Assembly: GCF_016918015.1 (NCBI RefSeq)
Contig: NZ_JAERMK010000030.1
Span: 1 to 47,357, forward strand
Origin: Glycomyces sp. YM15
GTDB taxonomy: Bacteria; Actinomycetota; Actinomycetes; Mycobacteriales; Micromonosporaceae
Direction of reading: 5' to 3'
Length of the DNA: 47,357 nucleotides
Shown piece after piece: positions 1 through 7,117 of this stretch. A program made the position numbers and the translations under genes. How positions within the stretch are numbered: position 1 is the stretch's first letter; each line of letters opens with the position of its first letter. A model generated the notes under the pieces. It saw nothing but the letters and a program-made list of their open reading frames with translations, did not search any database and was not told the origin of the DNA.

Positions 1-128
1 CGTCGCCGCCGAACTCAACGGACGCCCACGCAAAACGCTCGCCTGGGAAACCCCAGCCGAGCGCCTCGCTAAACTCATCCACACCAGCGAATAACCAGCA
101 GTGTTGCAACCACCCCTAGAATCCGCCA
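1..128 (+). mobile_element. right end of an IS30-family insertion sequence (partial)
   Basis: The first 94 bases encode the last residues of an IS30-type transposase. Just after the stop lies GTGTTGCAACCACCCCTAGA (from 99), which resembles the terminal inverted repeat that I recall for actinobacterial IS30 elements. The left end is outside the window, so the element boundary and any target duplication cannot be confirmed here. Confidence 0.55.
2..94 (+). CDS. IS30-family transposase, C-terminal end only
   Basis: This is the final 30 codons of a gene that begins left of the window. The visible peptide reads ...ELNGRPRKTLAWETPAERL... and ends TAA at 92-94. The phrase LNxRPRKxLxWxTPxE is the well-conserved C-terminus of IS30 transposases, following the DDE catalytic core. 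In intact elements the enzyme cuts and joins the IS ends. Whether the rest of the gene is intact cannot be judged. The stop lies within a few bases of the presumed terminal repeat, as is normal for compact IS elements. Confidence 0.85.
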   Translation, partial: VAAELNGRPRKTLAWETPAERLAKLIHTSE

Positions 129-178
129 TGCGTCCGGGCCCTTCCTTCCGCTTCGCCCGCCGAACACTTCAGCCTGCC

Positions 179-320
179 TTCAGCTTCCGTCGGGCAGGGT
201 GGTCGCCGGGGGCGCTCGCTACTGCACGCGAGGGTAGCTACCGTCCGGCTTCAGCTCCGCTTCAGCTGCCGCGGGGCAGGGTTGTTGCCGGGGGTCCGCA
301 CTACTACACGCGAGGGTAAC
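179..320. repeat. imperfect direct duplication of about 60 bp
   Basis: Two diverged copies, about 179-238 and 261-320, share the blocks TTCAGCT, GGGCAGGGT, GCCGGGGG and ACGCGAGGGTA in the same order, offset by 82 bases. No gene is apparent. The pair sits between the IS30 end and the 3' end of yaaA, so it may be an older non-coding duplication or insertion scar. Confidence 0.6.
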
Positions 321-325
321 TCCGC

Positions 326-1069
326 TCAGGCGCTCACGATGTCGAGTTGCCAGGGCCTGGAGCGGGTGGCCGGTTCGCTGAGTTCGACCTTCCAGCCCTG
401 GGCGGCAAGGAAGTCGGCGAGGTCGGTGGCCGATTCGGGGCGGGCGCCGCCGGCGAGGAGCGCACGGGCGACCTCGCCCCGGGTGGCTTTGGCCATGTGG
501 GTGATGACGGTGCGCGCACCGTCGGCGTCCTCTTTGAACACGCGCACGGTGACGCCGCGGTCCTTCGGCCCCCACACCTGGGCGTACGTGCCCGAACGCA
601 GGTCCACGATGAGCTCGTCGCGCGCGCCGAGCACCTCGGCCACGGCCGGTCGCCACAGTTTCGCGAGCGGGTCGAGCCCGGGGAACCGGGTGCTCATCGG
701 CATCCGATAGGGCGGCACCCGGTCGGAGGGGCGCAGGAGCCCCCACAGCGGGGAGGCGATGAAGACCTGCTCGCCATCGGGAAGGTCGCCCAGACCGAGC
801 CGGTCGTAGAGGACGCCGTTGTACAGCTCCCAGGCGGCGAGGGTCGGGGCGGTGCGCAGCGCGCGGCCGGCCTGGACGTAGTGGCGTCCGCTCGCGGGGA
901 GCTTGAGCGCCTTCGCGGCGGCCTCCTCCTCGGCGCACAGGTCGACGAGCCGGTCGACGAGGAGCTCGCGGATGGGGTTCAGCGCGGGTGAGGAGAGTCG
1001 GCCGAGGTCCAAGGGAGGACCGTCGCCTTGACCGGCCTTTCCTTCTGACGGCGGCAGCAGTATGAGCAC
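326..1069 (-). CDS. yaaA: YaaA family (UPF0246/DUF328) peroxide-stress protein
   Basis: The 247-aa product opens with LILLPPSEGK, the signature N-terminus of the YaaA family, and keeps the internal stretches ELYNGVLYDRL, SPLWGLLRPSD and PYRMPMSTR. Length is normal for the family (about 250 aa). In E. coli YaaA is OxyR-induced, lowers free intracellular iron under peroxide stress and binds DNA; here the role is inferred from family membership. The start is GTG at 1069. A TAGACT -10 hexamer at 1083-1078 lies only 8 bases upstream with no Shine-Dalgarno sequence between, which suggests a leaderless transcript. It is monocistronic, with a 473-bp gene-free region upstream. Confidence 0.88.
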   Translation of the reverse strand: MLILLPPSEGKAGQGDGPPLDLGRLSSPALNPIRELLVDRLVDLCAEEEAAAKALKLPASGRHYVQAGRALRTAPTLAAWELYNGVLYDRLGLGDLPDGEQVFIASPLWGLLRPSDRVPPYRMPMSTRFPGLDPLAKLWRPAVAEVLGARDELIVDLRSGTYAQVWGPKDRGVTVRVFKEDADGARTVITHMAKATRGEVARALLAGGARPESATDLADFLAAQGWKVELSEPATRSRPWQLDIVSA

Positions 1070-1077
1070 AGCAGGCG

Positions 1078-1083
1078 AGTCTA
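1078..1083 (-). promoter_or_regulatory. -10 element of yaaA (leaderless)
   Basis: TAGACT on the minus strand ends 8 bases before the GTG start at 1069. No purine-rich ribosome-binding site fits in between, and no clear -35 is seen. Confidence 0.5.
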
Positions 1084-1193
1084 CCTGCCCGTCCGCCTGG
1101 TGCCGCCGGGGCCGTGCCGTGCGGTGAGCGCCTTCCTCAGATCCCTTGGGAATTCACTCGACCGGGGGTGTGCGGACTTGACTCGATGGTTTA

Positions 1194-1209
1194 TAGTACA
1201 TATGTTCGA
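1194..1209. promoter_or_regulatory. LexA (SOS) box-like site
   Basis: TAGTACATATGTTCGA matches the actinobacterial SOS box TCGAAC-N4-GTTCGA perfectly in its right half and at 4 of 6 positions in its left half. TTGACT at 1178-1183 followed 17 bases later by TATGTT could be a promoter overlapping the site. No recognisable gene follows. Confidence 0.4.
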
Positions 1210-1414
1210 TCAAGCGGGAGCGGGTCCGACCCCACCGAGGACTGCGTGCGACGCTGATCGAATAGGCGCGGCGGCGGTGCTCCGCGACTGCCGCCGCGCC
1301 GTCCACCCGCGGCGATGCGAAGCCCACACCGCCCGCCGCAGGCTCCACCGCCACCGGCCCGGCGGTGGAGTCCTGCCTGAGACCCCGGGCGCCATCGCCG
1401 CATCGTCGCCGCGC

Positions 1415-1437
1415 GTCGTCCACAGGCTGTGGACGAC
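1415..1437. promoter_or_regulatory. perfect 11-bp inverted repeat containing two DnaA-box-like sequences
   Basis: Arms GTCGTCCACAG and CTGTGGACGAC flank a single G. Each arm contains TCGTCCACA, which fits the degenerate high-GC actinobacterial DnaA box YYRTCCACA. No dnaA, dnaN or oriC-type box cluster is nearby, so this is not an origin. It could titrate DnaA, act as an operator, or be coincidental. Confidence 0.4.
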
Positions 1438-1542
1438 CGCCTCCGCCGACTGTCGCACCCGCCACCGACAATCCGAGTGCCGCAGGCCATCCGACCCCCG
1501 CCACCCGCACCGGCGCTGCTCCGATGCGGTAATCTCCCCGTT

Positions 1543-1615
1543 GGGTCTATAGCTCAATTGGCAGAGCTGCGGACTTTTAATCCGTAGGTTGTGGGTTCGA
1601 GTCCCACTGGACCCA
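1543..1615 (+). tRNA. tRNA-Lys (anticodon TTT)
   Basis: A complete cloverleaf of 73 nt: acceptor GGGTCTA pairs with TGGACCC (one G-T), D-arm GCTC/GAGC, anticodon stem GCGGA/TCCGT with loop CTTTTAA (anticodon TTT), variable loop AGGTT, and T-arm GTGGG/CCCAC with loop TTCGAGT. CCA is genomically encoded at 1616-1618. Confidence 0.97.
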
Positions 1616-1644
1616 CCAAAAGCCCCAGTTCAGAGGGCAAGGAA

Positions 1645-1678
1645 GTACCGGGCGAGTTCCGAAGAACCCGCCCGGTAC
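1645..1678 (+). terminator. hairpin terminator downstream of tRNA-Lys
   Basis: A 15-bp stem with one A-C mismatch and a CGAA tetraloop (left arm GTACCGGGCGAGTTC) starts 30 bases after the tRNA. There is no U-tract, as is common for terminators in high-GC actinobacteria. Confidence 0.65.
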
Positions 1679-1979
1679 AGCAGCGAAGTACAGCAGCTGG
1701 CCCAACTCCTCCCCTGGCCGACGCAGCGCCTCACGTGTTGCCTCATCGGAGACCGCGGAGCGACTCTTTGGAATACAAGTTGTTGCAGCACTAGCCGATC
1801 GCACAGCATCGCTGCTTCTCGGCCGGGCGATAGGCGCCCTTACCCTGGTAGCAGCACTGGCATGTCGCGGTGACCTTGTTCGAGTCTGCACGTCGCGGAT
1901 TGAGGTCCGCGAACGCCGCGGAGGTGTACTGCTTCGATTCAATCGGTGGTCGGCACGCAGCGTCCTCGGCCTGCGAGGG
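1679..1979. other. gene-free stretch
   Basis: Between the tRNA terminator and the 3' end of the membrane-protein gene I see no supported gene. Base composition is slightly less GC-rich than the surroundings and no repeats stand out. Confidence 0.5.
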
Positions 1980-2462
1980 TCAACCGCTGAGCGCGGAGAG
2001 CCCGCCGACGATCGAGCCATAGGCTACGTGCGCCGCGATCGCGACCAGTGGCGTCTGCACTCCGTAGTTCCTCAGCATGAAGCCGGGTGGCTCCAAGAGT
2101 GGTGCGTCGCCCGCGCCGGTCATCGACGATCCCATGCGCGGATGCACGAGTGGCAGCAGCACGTTGACGAGCGCGGTTGACGCGAACACGCCGTGCAGCA
2201 GGCCGAACAAGGCGCCTAGCGCCCAGCCGGCGGTCCCGATCGCAGTGAAGACCGCGTAGTAGCCGAGGGCGAAGGCCAGCCCGAAGCAGAAGTGGAGCAT
2301 GTAGCCGATCGCCTTGGCGCGGACCCGGTTGCCGCTCACCGCCGTGCCGAGCAGGAACGGCAGGTCCATCCTGGTCAGTTTTAGCTCGTTCGCGGCCCGC
2401 ATCACGCTCGTGAGGACGAGTGTCCCGATCAGACCGCCGGCCAGGGCGCCTCCGATGGTCAT
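1980..2462 (-). CDS. uncharacterised integral membrane protein coupled to GH15 gene
   Basis: The 160-aa protein has about four hydrophobic segments: residues 3-20 (GGALAGGLIGTLVLTSV), 53-75, 78-100 and 138-157. Between them lie charged loops such as MRAANELKLTRMDLPFLLGTA and a conserved-looking HPRMGSS. I do not recognise a named domain. Its ATG overlaps the stop of the upstream GH15 gene (ATGA, 2459-2462), so the two are almost certainly co-translated. Possible roles are anchoring or export linked to the glycan hydrolase, or simply a co-regulated membrane protein; neither can be decided from sequence. Confidence 0.7.
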   Translation of the reverse strand: MTIGGALAGGLIGTLVLTSVMRAANELKLTRMDLPFLLGTAVSGNRVRAKAIGYMLHFCFGLAFALGYYAVFTAIGTAGWALGALFGLLHGVFASTALVNVLLPLVHPRMGSSMTGAGDAPLLEPPGFMLRNYGVQTPLVAIAAHVAYGSIVGGLSALSG

Positions 2463-4255
2463 GCGCTCGCCTCTCCGACGGCCGCCGCGGCGCTGATCAG
2501 CGCCAGGTGGGAGAGTCCCTGCGGCAGGTTTCCCAGGAATTCGCCGGTCGGACCGATCTCCTCGCTGTAGAGACCGACGTCGTTGGACAGGCCGATCAGC
2601 TCGTCCATCCGGTCAGCGGCCTCGTCGACGCGTCCGACGCGGGCGAGTGCCTCGACGAGCCAGAACGAGCAGGCCAGGAACGCCCCCTCGGATCCCGGCA
2701 CGCCGTCGTCGCCGGTGTAGCGGTGCACGAGGACGCCATCGGTGAGTTCGTTCGCGATCGCCTCGACCGTCGAGTTCAGCCGCGGGGAGGCGTCCCCGTA
2801 GCCGTGCAGGAGGCCGAGCAGCACGCCGGCGTCCAGTTCCTCGCCGTCCGCGAAGCGAACGTAGGATCGGCGCTCCTCGGAGTAGCACCGCGTTTCCACG
2901 AAGTCGCGAATCGCCGCTGCTTCCCGCAGCCAGTGGTCGCGATGTCGCCGCGGGAGCGAGTCCCGCTCGGCGAGCTGCGCCGCCTTGTCAAGGGCCACCG
3001 CGCACATCATCTTCGACTGCGTGAACTGGCGGGGCTCGCTCCGCACCTCCCAGATGCCCGAGTCGGCGGTGCGCCAGTTGCCGGCCACGAAGTCGGCGAA
3101 CTCGCCGAGCCGGCGGCTCATGTCCGGATCGATCACGTTCCCCGCCTCGGCGTAGAGCCAGGCCGTCTGCATCAGTTCGCCGTACGTGTCCAACTGCAGT
3201 TGGTCGGCGGCGGCGTTGCCGATCCTGACGGGGCGTGAACCGCGGTAGCCGTTGAGGGGCAGTTCGCGCTCCGGCGCGGGGCGACGACCGCCGAAGGTGT
3301 ACATCACCCGCAGCCTCGGGGCGTCCAACTGCGTCGTGTGCATGAGCCACCAGAAGTACGCCCGCGCCTCCGCGGGGCAGCCCAGGCGCAGGAACGCCTC
3401 CAGCGTGAAGGCGCTGTCGCGGATCCATGAGAAGCGGTAGTCCCAGTTCCGTTCCCCGCCGACCGTCTCCGGCAGCGAGGTGGTCGCGGCCGCCACGACC
3501 GCACCGGAAGGGGCGAAGACCAGCAGTTTCAGTGCCAGAGCACTGCGGAGGACCGCCTCTCGCCACGGCCCGTCGTATGTCCGCCCGGCGGTCCAGCGCC
3601 GCCAGATCTCACCGGTGCGCTCGAAGCGCGCGTCGAGTTCTCGCCGGTTGGGGAACACCAGCGGCTCTTGGTGGGCGATCGAGAGCACCAGCAGGTGCGA
3701 GGACCCGTGCGCGGTCTCGAAGGCGCCCGACCAACCCTCCGCCGACGCTCCGGCGTCGATGGCGATCACCCCGACCGCGTCAGCGCCGGAGCTCGCCACC
3801 GGTAGCCCGAACCGGCTTCCGAACCGCATCCGCGCGCCGCCGTAACCAAGACGCGGTTCCACCCGCCAGCGGAACCGCACCGTCCCGGCCAGGCCCTCGA
3901 TGCGCCGCTGGAGCTCTCGGAACGGTTCGAGCCCCTCCCCGGGCAGTGTCAGCGCATCGCTGACCCGGGCGCTGCCCGACGCGGTGTGAAACGTGGTTTC
4001 TAGGACGTTCGTGTGGGGCAGATAGCGGCGCTCGACTTGATACGCCGCCTCCGGTACGAGTTCGAACCGGCCACCGCGCTCGCCGTCGAGAACAGCGGCG
4101 AACACCGTCGGCGAATCGAGGTCGGGTGTGGGCAGCCAGTCGATCGAGCCGTCCCGGGCCACCAGCGCAACGGTTCGCCCGTCGCCGATCGCCGCATAGT
4201 CACGGAGGGGCGCATAGCCATCGATGCGACCTGCAGACGGTTCCGTTCGCCGCAT
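2459..4255 (-). CDS. glycoside hydrolase family 15 protein (glucoamylase/trehalase type)
   Basis: This 598-aa protein has the two-part GH15 layout: an N-terminal beta-sandwich (about 10-230, beginning GYAPLRDYAAIGDGRTVALV) and a C-terminal (alpha/alpha)6 barrel (about 240-590). Hallmarks are NWDYRFSWIRDSAFTLEAF at about 270-288, GIWEVR with the probable general-acid Glu403, and YSEEIGPTGEFLGNLPQ with the second catalytic Glu at 565/566. Family members hydrolyse alpha-glucosidic bonds; actinobacterial proteins of this length are often trehalases or act on short maltooligosaccharides. No signal peptide is present, so it is cytoplasmic. GGAGGG lies about 8 bases before ATG 4255. The stop overlaps the start of the membrane-protein gene. 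Confidence 0.92.
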   Translation of the reverse strand: MRRTEPSAGRIDGYAPLRDYAAIGDGRTVALVARDGSIDWLPTPDLDSPTVFAAVLDGERGGRFELVPEAAYQVERRYLPHTNVLETTFHTASGSARVSDALTLPGEGLEPFRELQRRIEGLAGTVRFRWRVEPRLGYGGARMRFGSRFGLPVASSGADAVGVIAIDAGASAEGWSGAFETAHGSSHLLVLSIAHQEPLVFPNRRELDARFERTGEIWRRWTAGRTYDGPWREAVLRSALALKLLVFAPSGAVVAAATTSLPETVGGERNWDYRFSWIRDSAFTLEAFLRLGCPAEARAYFWWLMHTTQLDAPRLRVMYTFGGRRPAPERELPLNGYRGSRPVRIGNAAADQLQLDTYGELMQTAWLYAEAGNVIDPDMSRRLGEFADFVAGNWRTADSGIWEVRSEPRQFTQSKMMCAVALDKAAQLAERDSLPRRHRDHWLREAAAIRDFVETRCYSEERRSYVRFADGEELDAGVLLGLLHGYGDASPRLNSTVEAIANELTDGVLVHRYTGDDGVPGSEGAFLACSFWLVEALARVGRVDEAADRMDELIGLSNDVGLYSEEIGPTGEFLGNLPQGLSHLALISAAAAVGEASA

Positions 4256-4511
4256 GGGAATCCCTCCTTTACGCGTACCAAGCGAGGGTGATCAGCAGGT
4301 ATGCCCCATCTGTCCCGCCGACAATCCTGGTCCGGCACCCATGCGGTCGGCATCCGGCCGGCGAGGGGAACTCCCGGCGTGAACCCGGGTCGGTGCGCAG
4401 ACGGCCGAGCAGGGTGGAGGTCCCCGAACGGAAGGTCCCTGGCCAGGACGAGTTCGTCTCGTAGCCCTCGTCGTTGGGGAACGTCGTGAGATCGAAGGGG
4501 CTACCGGTACT
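4256..4511. other. intergenic region upstream of the GH15 gene
   Basis: This region separates the GH15 gene from the 3' end of the regulator/membrane-protein pair. It contains the GH15 ribosome-binding site near 4262-4268 and presumably its promoter. No gene is supported. Confidence 0.4.
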
Positions 4512-5000
4512 TCAGGCCCGCAGATGGGCGAGGACCAGCCCGATCGGGATGCTGACGAGGAGCGCGACCAACGCGAGGCGGTAGGTCGAACGAAGGAACC
4601 GGCGCTGCAGGTCGCGGGCGTGGGTGAGCGCGATGACGAGCGCGACCGCCAGCAGCGCCCCGCCAACGTCGACCACGGCGGGGACGCCGGCCAGCGATCC
4701 CGCAATGACGGCCGTGTTCCCCATCGCCCAGCCGGTCGCCTGGGTCGCGACCTTGGGCGGCAGCGGGCGGGCAGTGGAGCGCGTCTGAGCCGCGCCGATC
4801 GCGTAAGACCCGGCGCCGCACACCAGCACGAGGTAGGCGGCGAGCCAGCTGCCCTTGGCGAGGTCGAGCGGTCCGGTGACTGCGGCGACGAGTCCGCCGA
4901 GCAGCACACTTACGATTCCTGCGGCAACCAGGGGCGAGCCGGTCGGTGAGCTCGCGGCCTCGGCCGGGGCCGGTCCGGCGGCCTGCGCCTCGGCGTTCAT
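4512..5000 (-). CDS. small polytopic membrane protein co-transcribed with HTH regulator
   Basis: The 162-aa product starts MNAEAQAAGP and carries about four to five hydrophobic helices after residue 20 (VAAGIVSVLLGGLVAAVTG, AAYLVLVCGAGSYAIGA, TGWAMGNTAVIAGSLAG, VGGALLAVALVIAL, RLALVALLVSIPIGLVLAHL). I cannot assign a family. The ATG at 5000 overlaps the regulator's TGA (ATGA, 4997-5000), giving strict coupling. Longer in-frame ORFs extend upstream but lie inside the regulator gene in another frame, so this start is preferred. Its location with a probable redox-responsive regulator suggests a membrane component of the same response; this is inference. Confidence 0.75.
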   Translation of the reverse strand: MNAEAQAAGPAPAEAASSPTGSPLVAAGIVSVLLGGLVAAVTGPLDLAKGSWLAAYLVLVCGAGSYAIGAAQTRSTARPLPPKVATQATGWAMGNTAVIAGSLAGVPAVVDVGGALLAVALVIALTHARDLQRRFLRSTYRLALVALLVSIPIGLVLAHLRA

Positions 5001-5683
5001 GCCGTCGCTTCCGTCTGCCGGAGGTGGGCCAGACAATGGTCGGGTTCGGCGAACGGTTCGAGCCGGTCGACGGTGAGCGGGGACCGGCGGGTCTCCAGTG
5101 CTCCCTGCATGAGCCCGAGATGGATGTGGCAGACCGTCCTCTGGCCGTCCGCCGCCAGTTCGAGGAACGGGCAGTGGCGCAACCTGATCGACCGGCCGTC
5201 TGCGTCGGCTTCGGGGGCGAAGCCGAGTTCGTCGAGCAGGTCGACCAGCGCGGGAAGCGATTCGGCGGCATCGTCGGGGTCGGAATGCCGGGCCTCGCGC
5301 CCCCATGCGCGCCCGGTTTGGACCGCCTGGGGACCGGCGTCGGGACGGTTCGCGAGTTCACCCAGGAGGAGTTCGGCGAGCATCCGGTATTGCCTCGGGC
5401 CCGTCGGGTCCATGCCGTGCACCGCTTGGAAGAGCTGCGGCGGCCGGCCGGGGATGCGCCGGCGGGGTTCGGCGCGTTGCACTAGGCCGTCTTCGACGAG
5501 GCGGTCCAGGTGGAAGCGGACGGTGTTCGGGTGGACGGCGACACTGTCGGCGATCGCGAGGATGCTCATGGGGTCCGAAGCCCGCTTGAGCGTCGTGAGC
5601 ACGTCGTTCCGGCGTCCGGCGTGCGCGCTCGCCTCTTTCCGGTCGCTCACGCCCGTTCCGGGTCGAGGTTTCGCGTCTGCCAC
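4997..5683 (-). CDS. winged-helix transcriptional regulator with Cys-rich (Fe-S-like) C-terminal domain
   Basis: The N-terminal half holds an ArsR/SufR-like winged helix (about 25-85: LTTLKRASDPMSILAIADS, then HPNTVRFHLDRLVEDGLV). The C-terminal half carries RHCPF, VCHIHLGLMQGAL and a final DHCLAH, giving C-x13-C-x-H and a third Cys 31 residues later. A comparable cysteine pattern in SufR-type regulators binds an Fe-S cluster, so redox or NO sensing is plausible. I prefer GTG 5683 (228 aa) because TAAACT lies 7 bases upstream, giving a leaderless start; GTG 5650 (217 aa) is the alternative. It is divergent from the DUF2249-cupin gene over a 54-bp gap filled by an inverted repeat, so autoregulation is likely. 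Confidence 0.82.
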   Translation of the reverse strand: MADAKPRPGTGVSDRKEASAHAGRRNDVLTTLKRASDPMSILAIADSVAVHPNTVRFHLDRLVEDGLVQRAEPRRRIPGRPPQLFQAVHGMDPTGPRQYRMLAELLLGELANRPDAGPQAVQTGRAWGREARHSDPDDAAESLPALVDLLDELGFAPEADADGRSIRLRHCPFLELAADGQRTVCHIHLGLMQGALETRRSPLTVDRLEPFAEPDHCLAHLRQTEATA

Positions 5684-5690
5684 GTCAGGT

Positions 5691-5719
5691 AGTTTACACA
5701 AGAAGCAATTGTAGAAACT
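5691..5719. promoter_or_regulatory. palindromic operator between regulator and DUF2249-cupin gene
   Basis: Arms AGTTTACACAA (5691-5701) and TTGTAGAAACT (5709-5719) are complementary at 9 of 11 positions around a 7-nt spacer. The site is AT-rich in a GC-rich background and covers the TAAACT -10 of the minus-strand regulator. It is positioned to control both divergent genes. Confidence 0.7.
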
Positions 5720-5737
5720 CGTCGCCTGGAGGCCCGA

Positions 5738-6370
5738 ATGCCCGCACGAAGAGCAGCCGCCGAGACGGACCGGGAAGTCGACGTGCGCCCACTCTCCAAA
5801 CCCGAGAAGCACCCGGTCATCTTCGACGCCTTCAACGAGATCCCCGTCGGCGGATCGATTCTGCTCGTCAACGACCACGACCCCAGGCACCTGCGCGATG
5901 AGTTCGAGGCCAAGCACCCCCGCGGCTTCGATTGGCAGTACGTCAAGCGCGAGCGGCGCGAGTGGCGCATCCGCATCGCCAAACTCGCCGCCACGCCACT
6001 CCCTCGTGTCCTGGCGAACACCGCGCAGCTCGCGGCCGACGTGGGCGAACCCGGTGTCGCCGGTGCGGTCTGGAAGCTCGATCAGGCCGACCGCGACCTC
6101 GACTCCAACCTCATCGCCCTGCCCCCGGACGGCCGCATCGACGCCCATAGCGGACCCGAACTCGACGTCCTCATCCACGTGCTCGCCGGCGCGGGTCGCC
6201 TGACCACCGAAGTCGACGAGATCGCCCTCGAACCCGGCGTCCTGCTGTGGCTCCCGCGCCGCTCCAGGCGCGAGTTCACCGCCGGCCCCGAAGGATTGCG
6301 ATACCTCACCGTCCACCAGAAGCGCCGCGCCCTTCCCCTGGAAACCACACTGAGACGACCCGGTGCCTGA
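5738..6370 (+). CDS. DUF2249 and cupin fusion protein
   Basis: The 210-aa cytoplasmic protein has an N-terminal DUF2249 (SirA/TusA-like fold) at about 15-75: VDVRPLSKPEKHPVIFDAFNEIPVGGSILLVNDHDPRHLRDEFEAKHPRGF in part, with the family phrase VNDHDP..L. A C-terminal cupin at about 110-195 reads GRIDAHSGPELDVLIHVLAGAG...LEPGVLLWLPRRSRREF. DUF2249 proteins often accompany NO, nitrate or haem-copper oxidase genes; the cupin has few histidines (HS, HV) and may not bind metal like classical cupins. ATG 5738 follows GGAGG at 5727-5731. It is divergent from the Cys-rich regulator, its likely controller. Confidence 0.8.
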   Translation: MPARRAAAETDREVDVRPLSKPEKHPVIFDAFNEIPVGGSILLVNDHDPRHLRDEFEAKHPRGFDWQYVKRERREWRIRIAKLAATPLPRVLANTAQLAADVGEPGVAGAVWKLDQADRDLDSNLIALPPDGRIDAHSGPELDVLIHVLAGAGRLTTEVDEIALEPGVLLWLPRRSRREFTAGPEGLRYLTVHQKRRALPLETTLRRPGA

Positions 6371-6846
6371 TCTGATTCTTCGGTTTGTGCGCTGGTAGAC
6401 GCGTGCCCGTGGCCCCGCAGGACGTGCCGACGCCGCGGTGGCTGCTCGAAAGCGTCGCTCTGCCGCCGGACACCCCGGTCGGCCTCGCCGATCGTCTGGT
6501 GGTCCGCTTGTCGTTCCCGCCCTTGGGCAGCGATCGTCCAAGGCGATTCAGGCGGGTGTCGCCGGTGAGGGACGCGAGTCGAGCGATCACCGCCCGGGAC
6601 GGTCTCGTATGCGACGCAACGGGTGTGACCTGCGGCATGATCAGCACCCTGGTGTTCACGGGACTTGTCCGAGGGTTTCCTGGGGCGTAATGAGCCGGTG
6701 ACACGGGCCGGTCAGAGTAGTGGCCGAGGCCCGGGAACCGACCGCGGCGCCGGGAATCCACTCCGGCCGTTCCCACACGCGGAGCGGGCCTCACCGCCGC
6801 ACCGGCGCGGCACGCATCTCGCATCACCGCCCGGAAGGAAATACCG
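6371..6846. other. 476-bp stretch with no supported gene
   Basis: A plus-strand frame of 101 codons (6385-6690) is open, but its third positions are less GC-biased than neighbouring genes, it lacks a ribosome-binding site and I see no homology. The right part is presumably the leader and promoter of the small gene at 6847. No repeat or hairpin of note was found. Confidence 0.5.
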
Positions 6847-7062
6847 ATGGACGCTTACGCACTCTTGGCAATCCAGATGGTCTCGACCGAGGCGCAGTCG
6901 GCTCTGCCGAACGCGCCGGTCGTTGCCGACCGCCCCACGCTGGTCGATCGGATCGCCGGTGGCATCACGGCCGCCCGGCACGGGTTCATCGCCCGCGAAC
7001 TGCGGGTCCGTGGAGGGGCCGCCGTGCTCCCGACTCGGGCCGACGTCCGCCGGGCCGCCTGA
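6847..7062 (+). CDS. small hypothetical protein, 71 aa
   Basis: ATG 6847 is preceded by GGAAGGAA, a good ribosome-binding site, and codon third positions are strongly GC-biased. The sequence (MDAYALLAIQMVSTEAQSAL...) is not hydrophobic enough for a membrane segment and ends with a basic tail (TRADVRRAA). No domain is recognised. It stands alone between a DUF2249-cupin gene and a convergent amidohydrolase, with its own strong terminator 10 bases after the stop, so it is probably a discrete transcription unit. Confidence 0.6.
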   Translation: MDAYALLAIQMVSTEAQSALPNAPVVADRPTLVDRIAGGITAARHGFIARELRVRGGAAVLPTRADVRRAA

Positions 7063-7072
7063 CACGTTGACC

Positions 7073-7117
7073 GCGGGGCCGGGAAGCGCGCCTTCGAGGC
7101 GCACTGCCCGGCCCCGC
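7073..7117 (+). terminator. strong GC hairpin terminator
   Basis: Outer stem GCGGGGCCGGG/CCCGGCCCCGC (11 bp perfect) encloses an inner GCGCC/GGCGC stem with a TTCGA loop, starting 10 bases after the stop of the 71-aa gene. Confidence 0.8.

Larger units (their letters stand above)
1070..1542. other. gene-free stretch between yaaA and tRNA-Lys
   Basis: No open frame here has convincing codon bias or homology; the longest plus-strand frame runs into the tRNA. The region holds a LexA-box-like site (1194-1209), a 10-bp hairpin (1343-1370) and a perfect 11-bp inverted repeat around one G (1415-1437). Confidence 0.6.

Noticed and set aside
1415..1437. Replication origin
   Set aside because: Two DnaA-box-like sequences alone, without a box cluster, an AT-rich unwinding element or dnaA/dnaN neighbours, do not make an origin.
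1100..1552. 150-codon plus-strand open frame before tRNA-Lys
   Set aside because: It runs into the tRNA gene, has no ribosome-binding site, and its composition (Arg/Ala/Cys-rich) is that of a shadow frame in GC-rich DNA.
6385..6690. 101-codon plus-strand open frame (PRWLLESVALPPDTP...)
   Set aside because: Third positions are less GC-biased than in real neighbours, there is no ribosome-binding site and I recognise no homology. It remains a weak possibility only.
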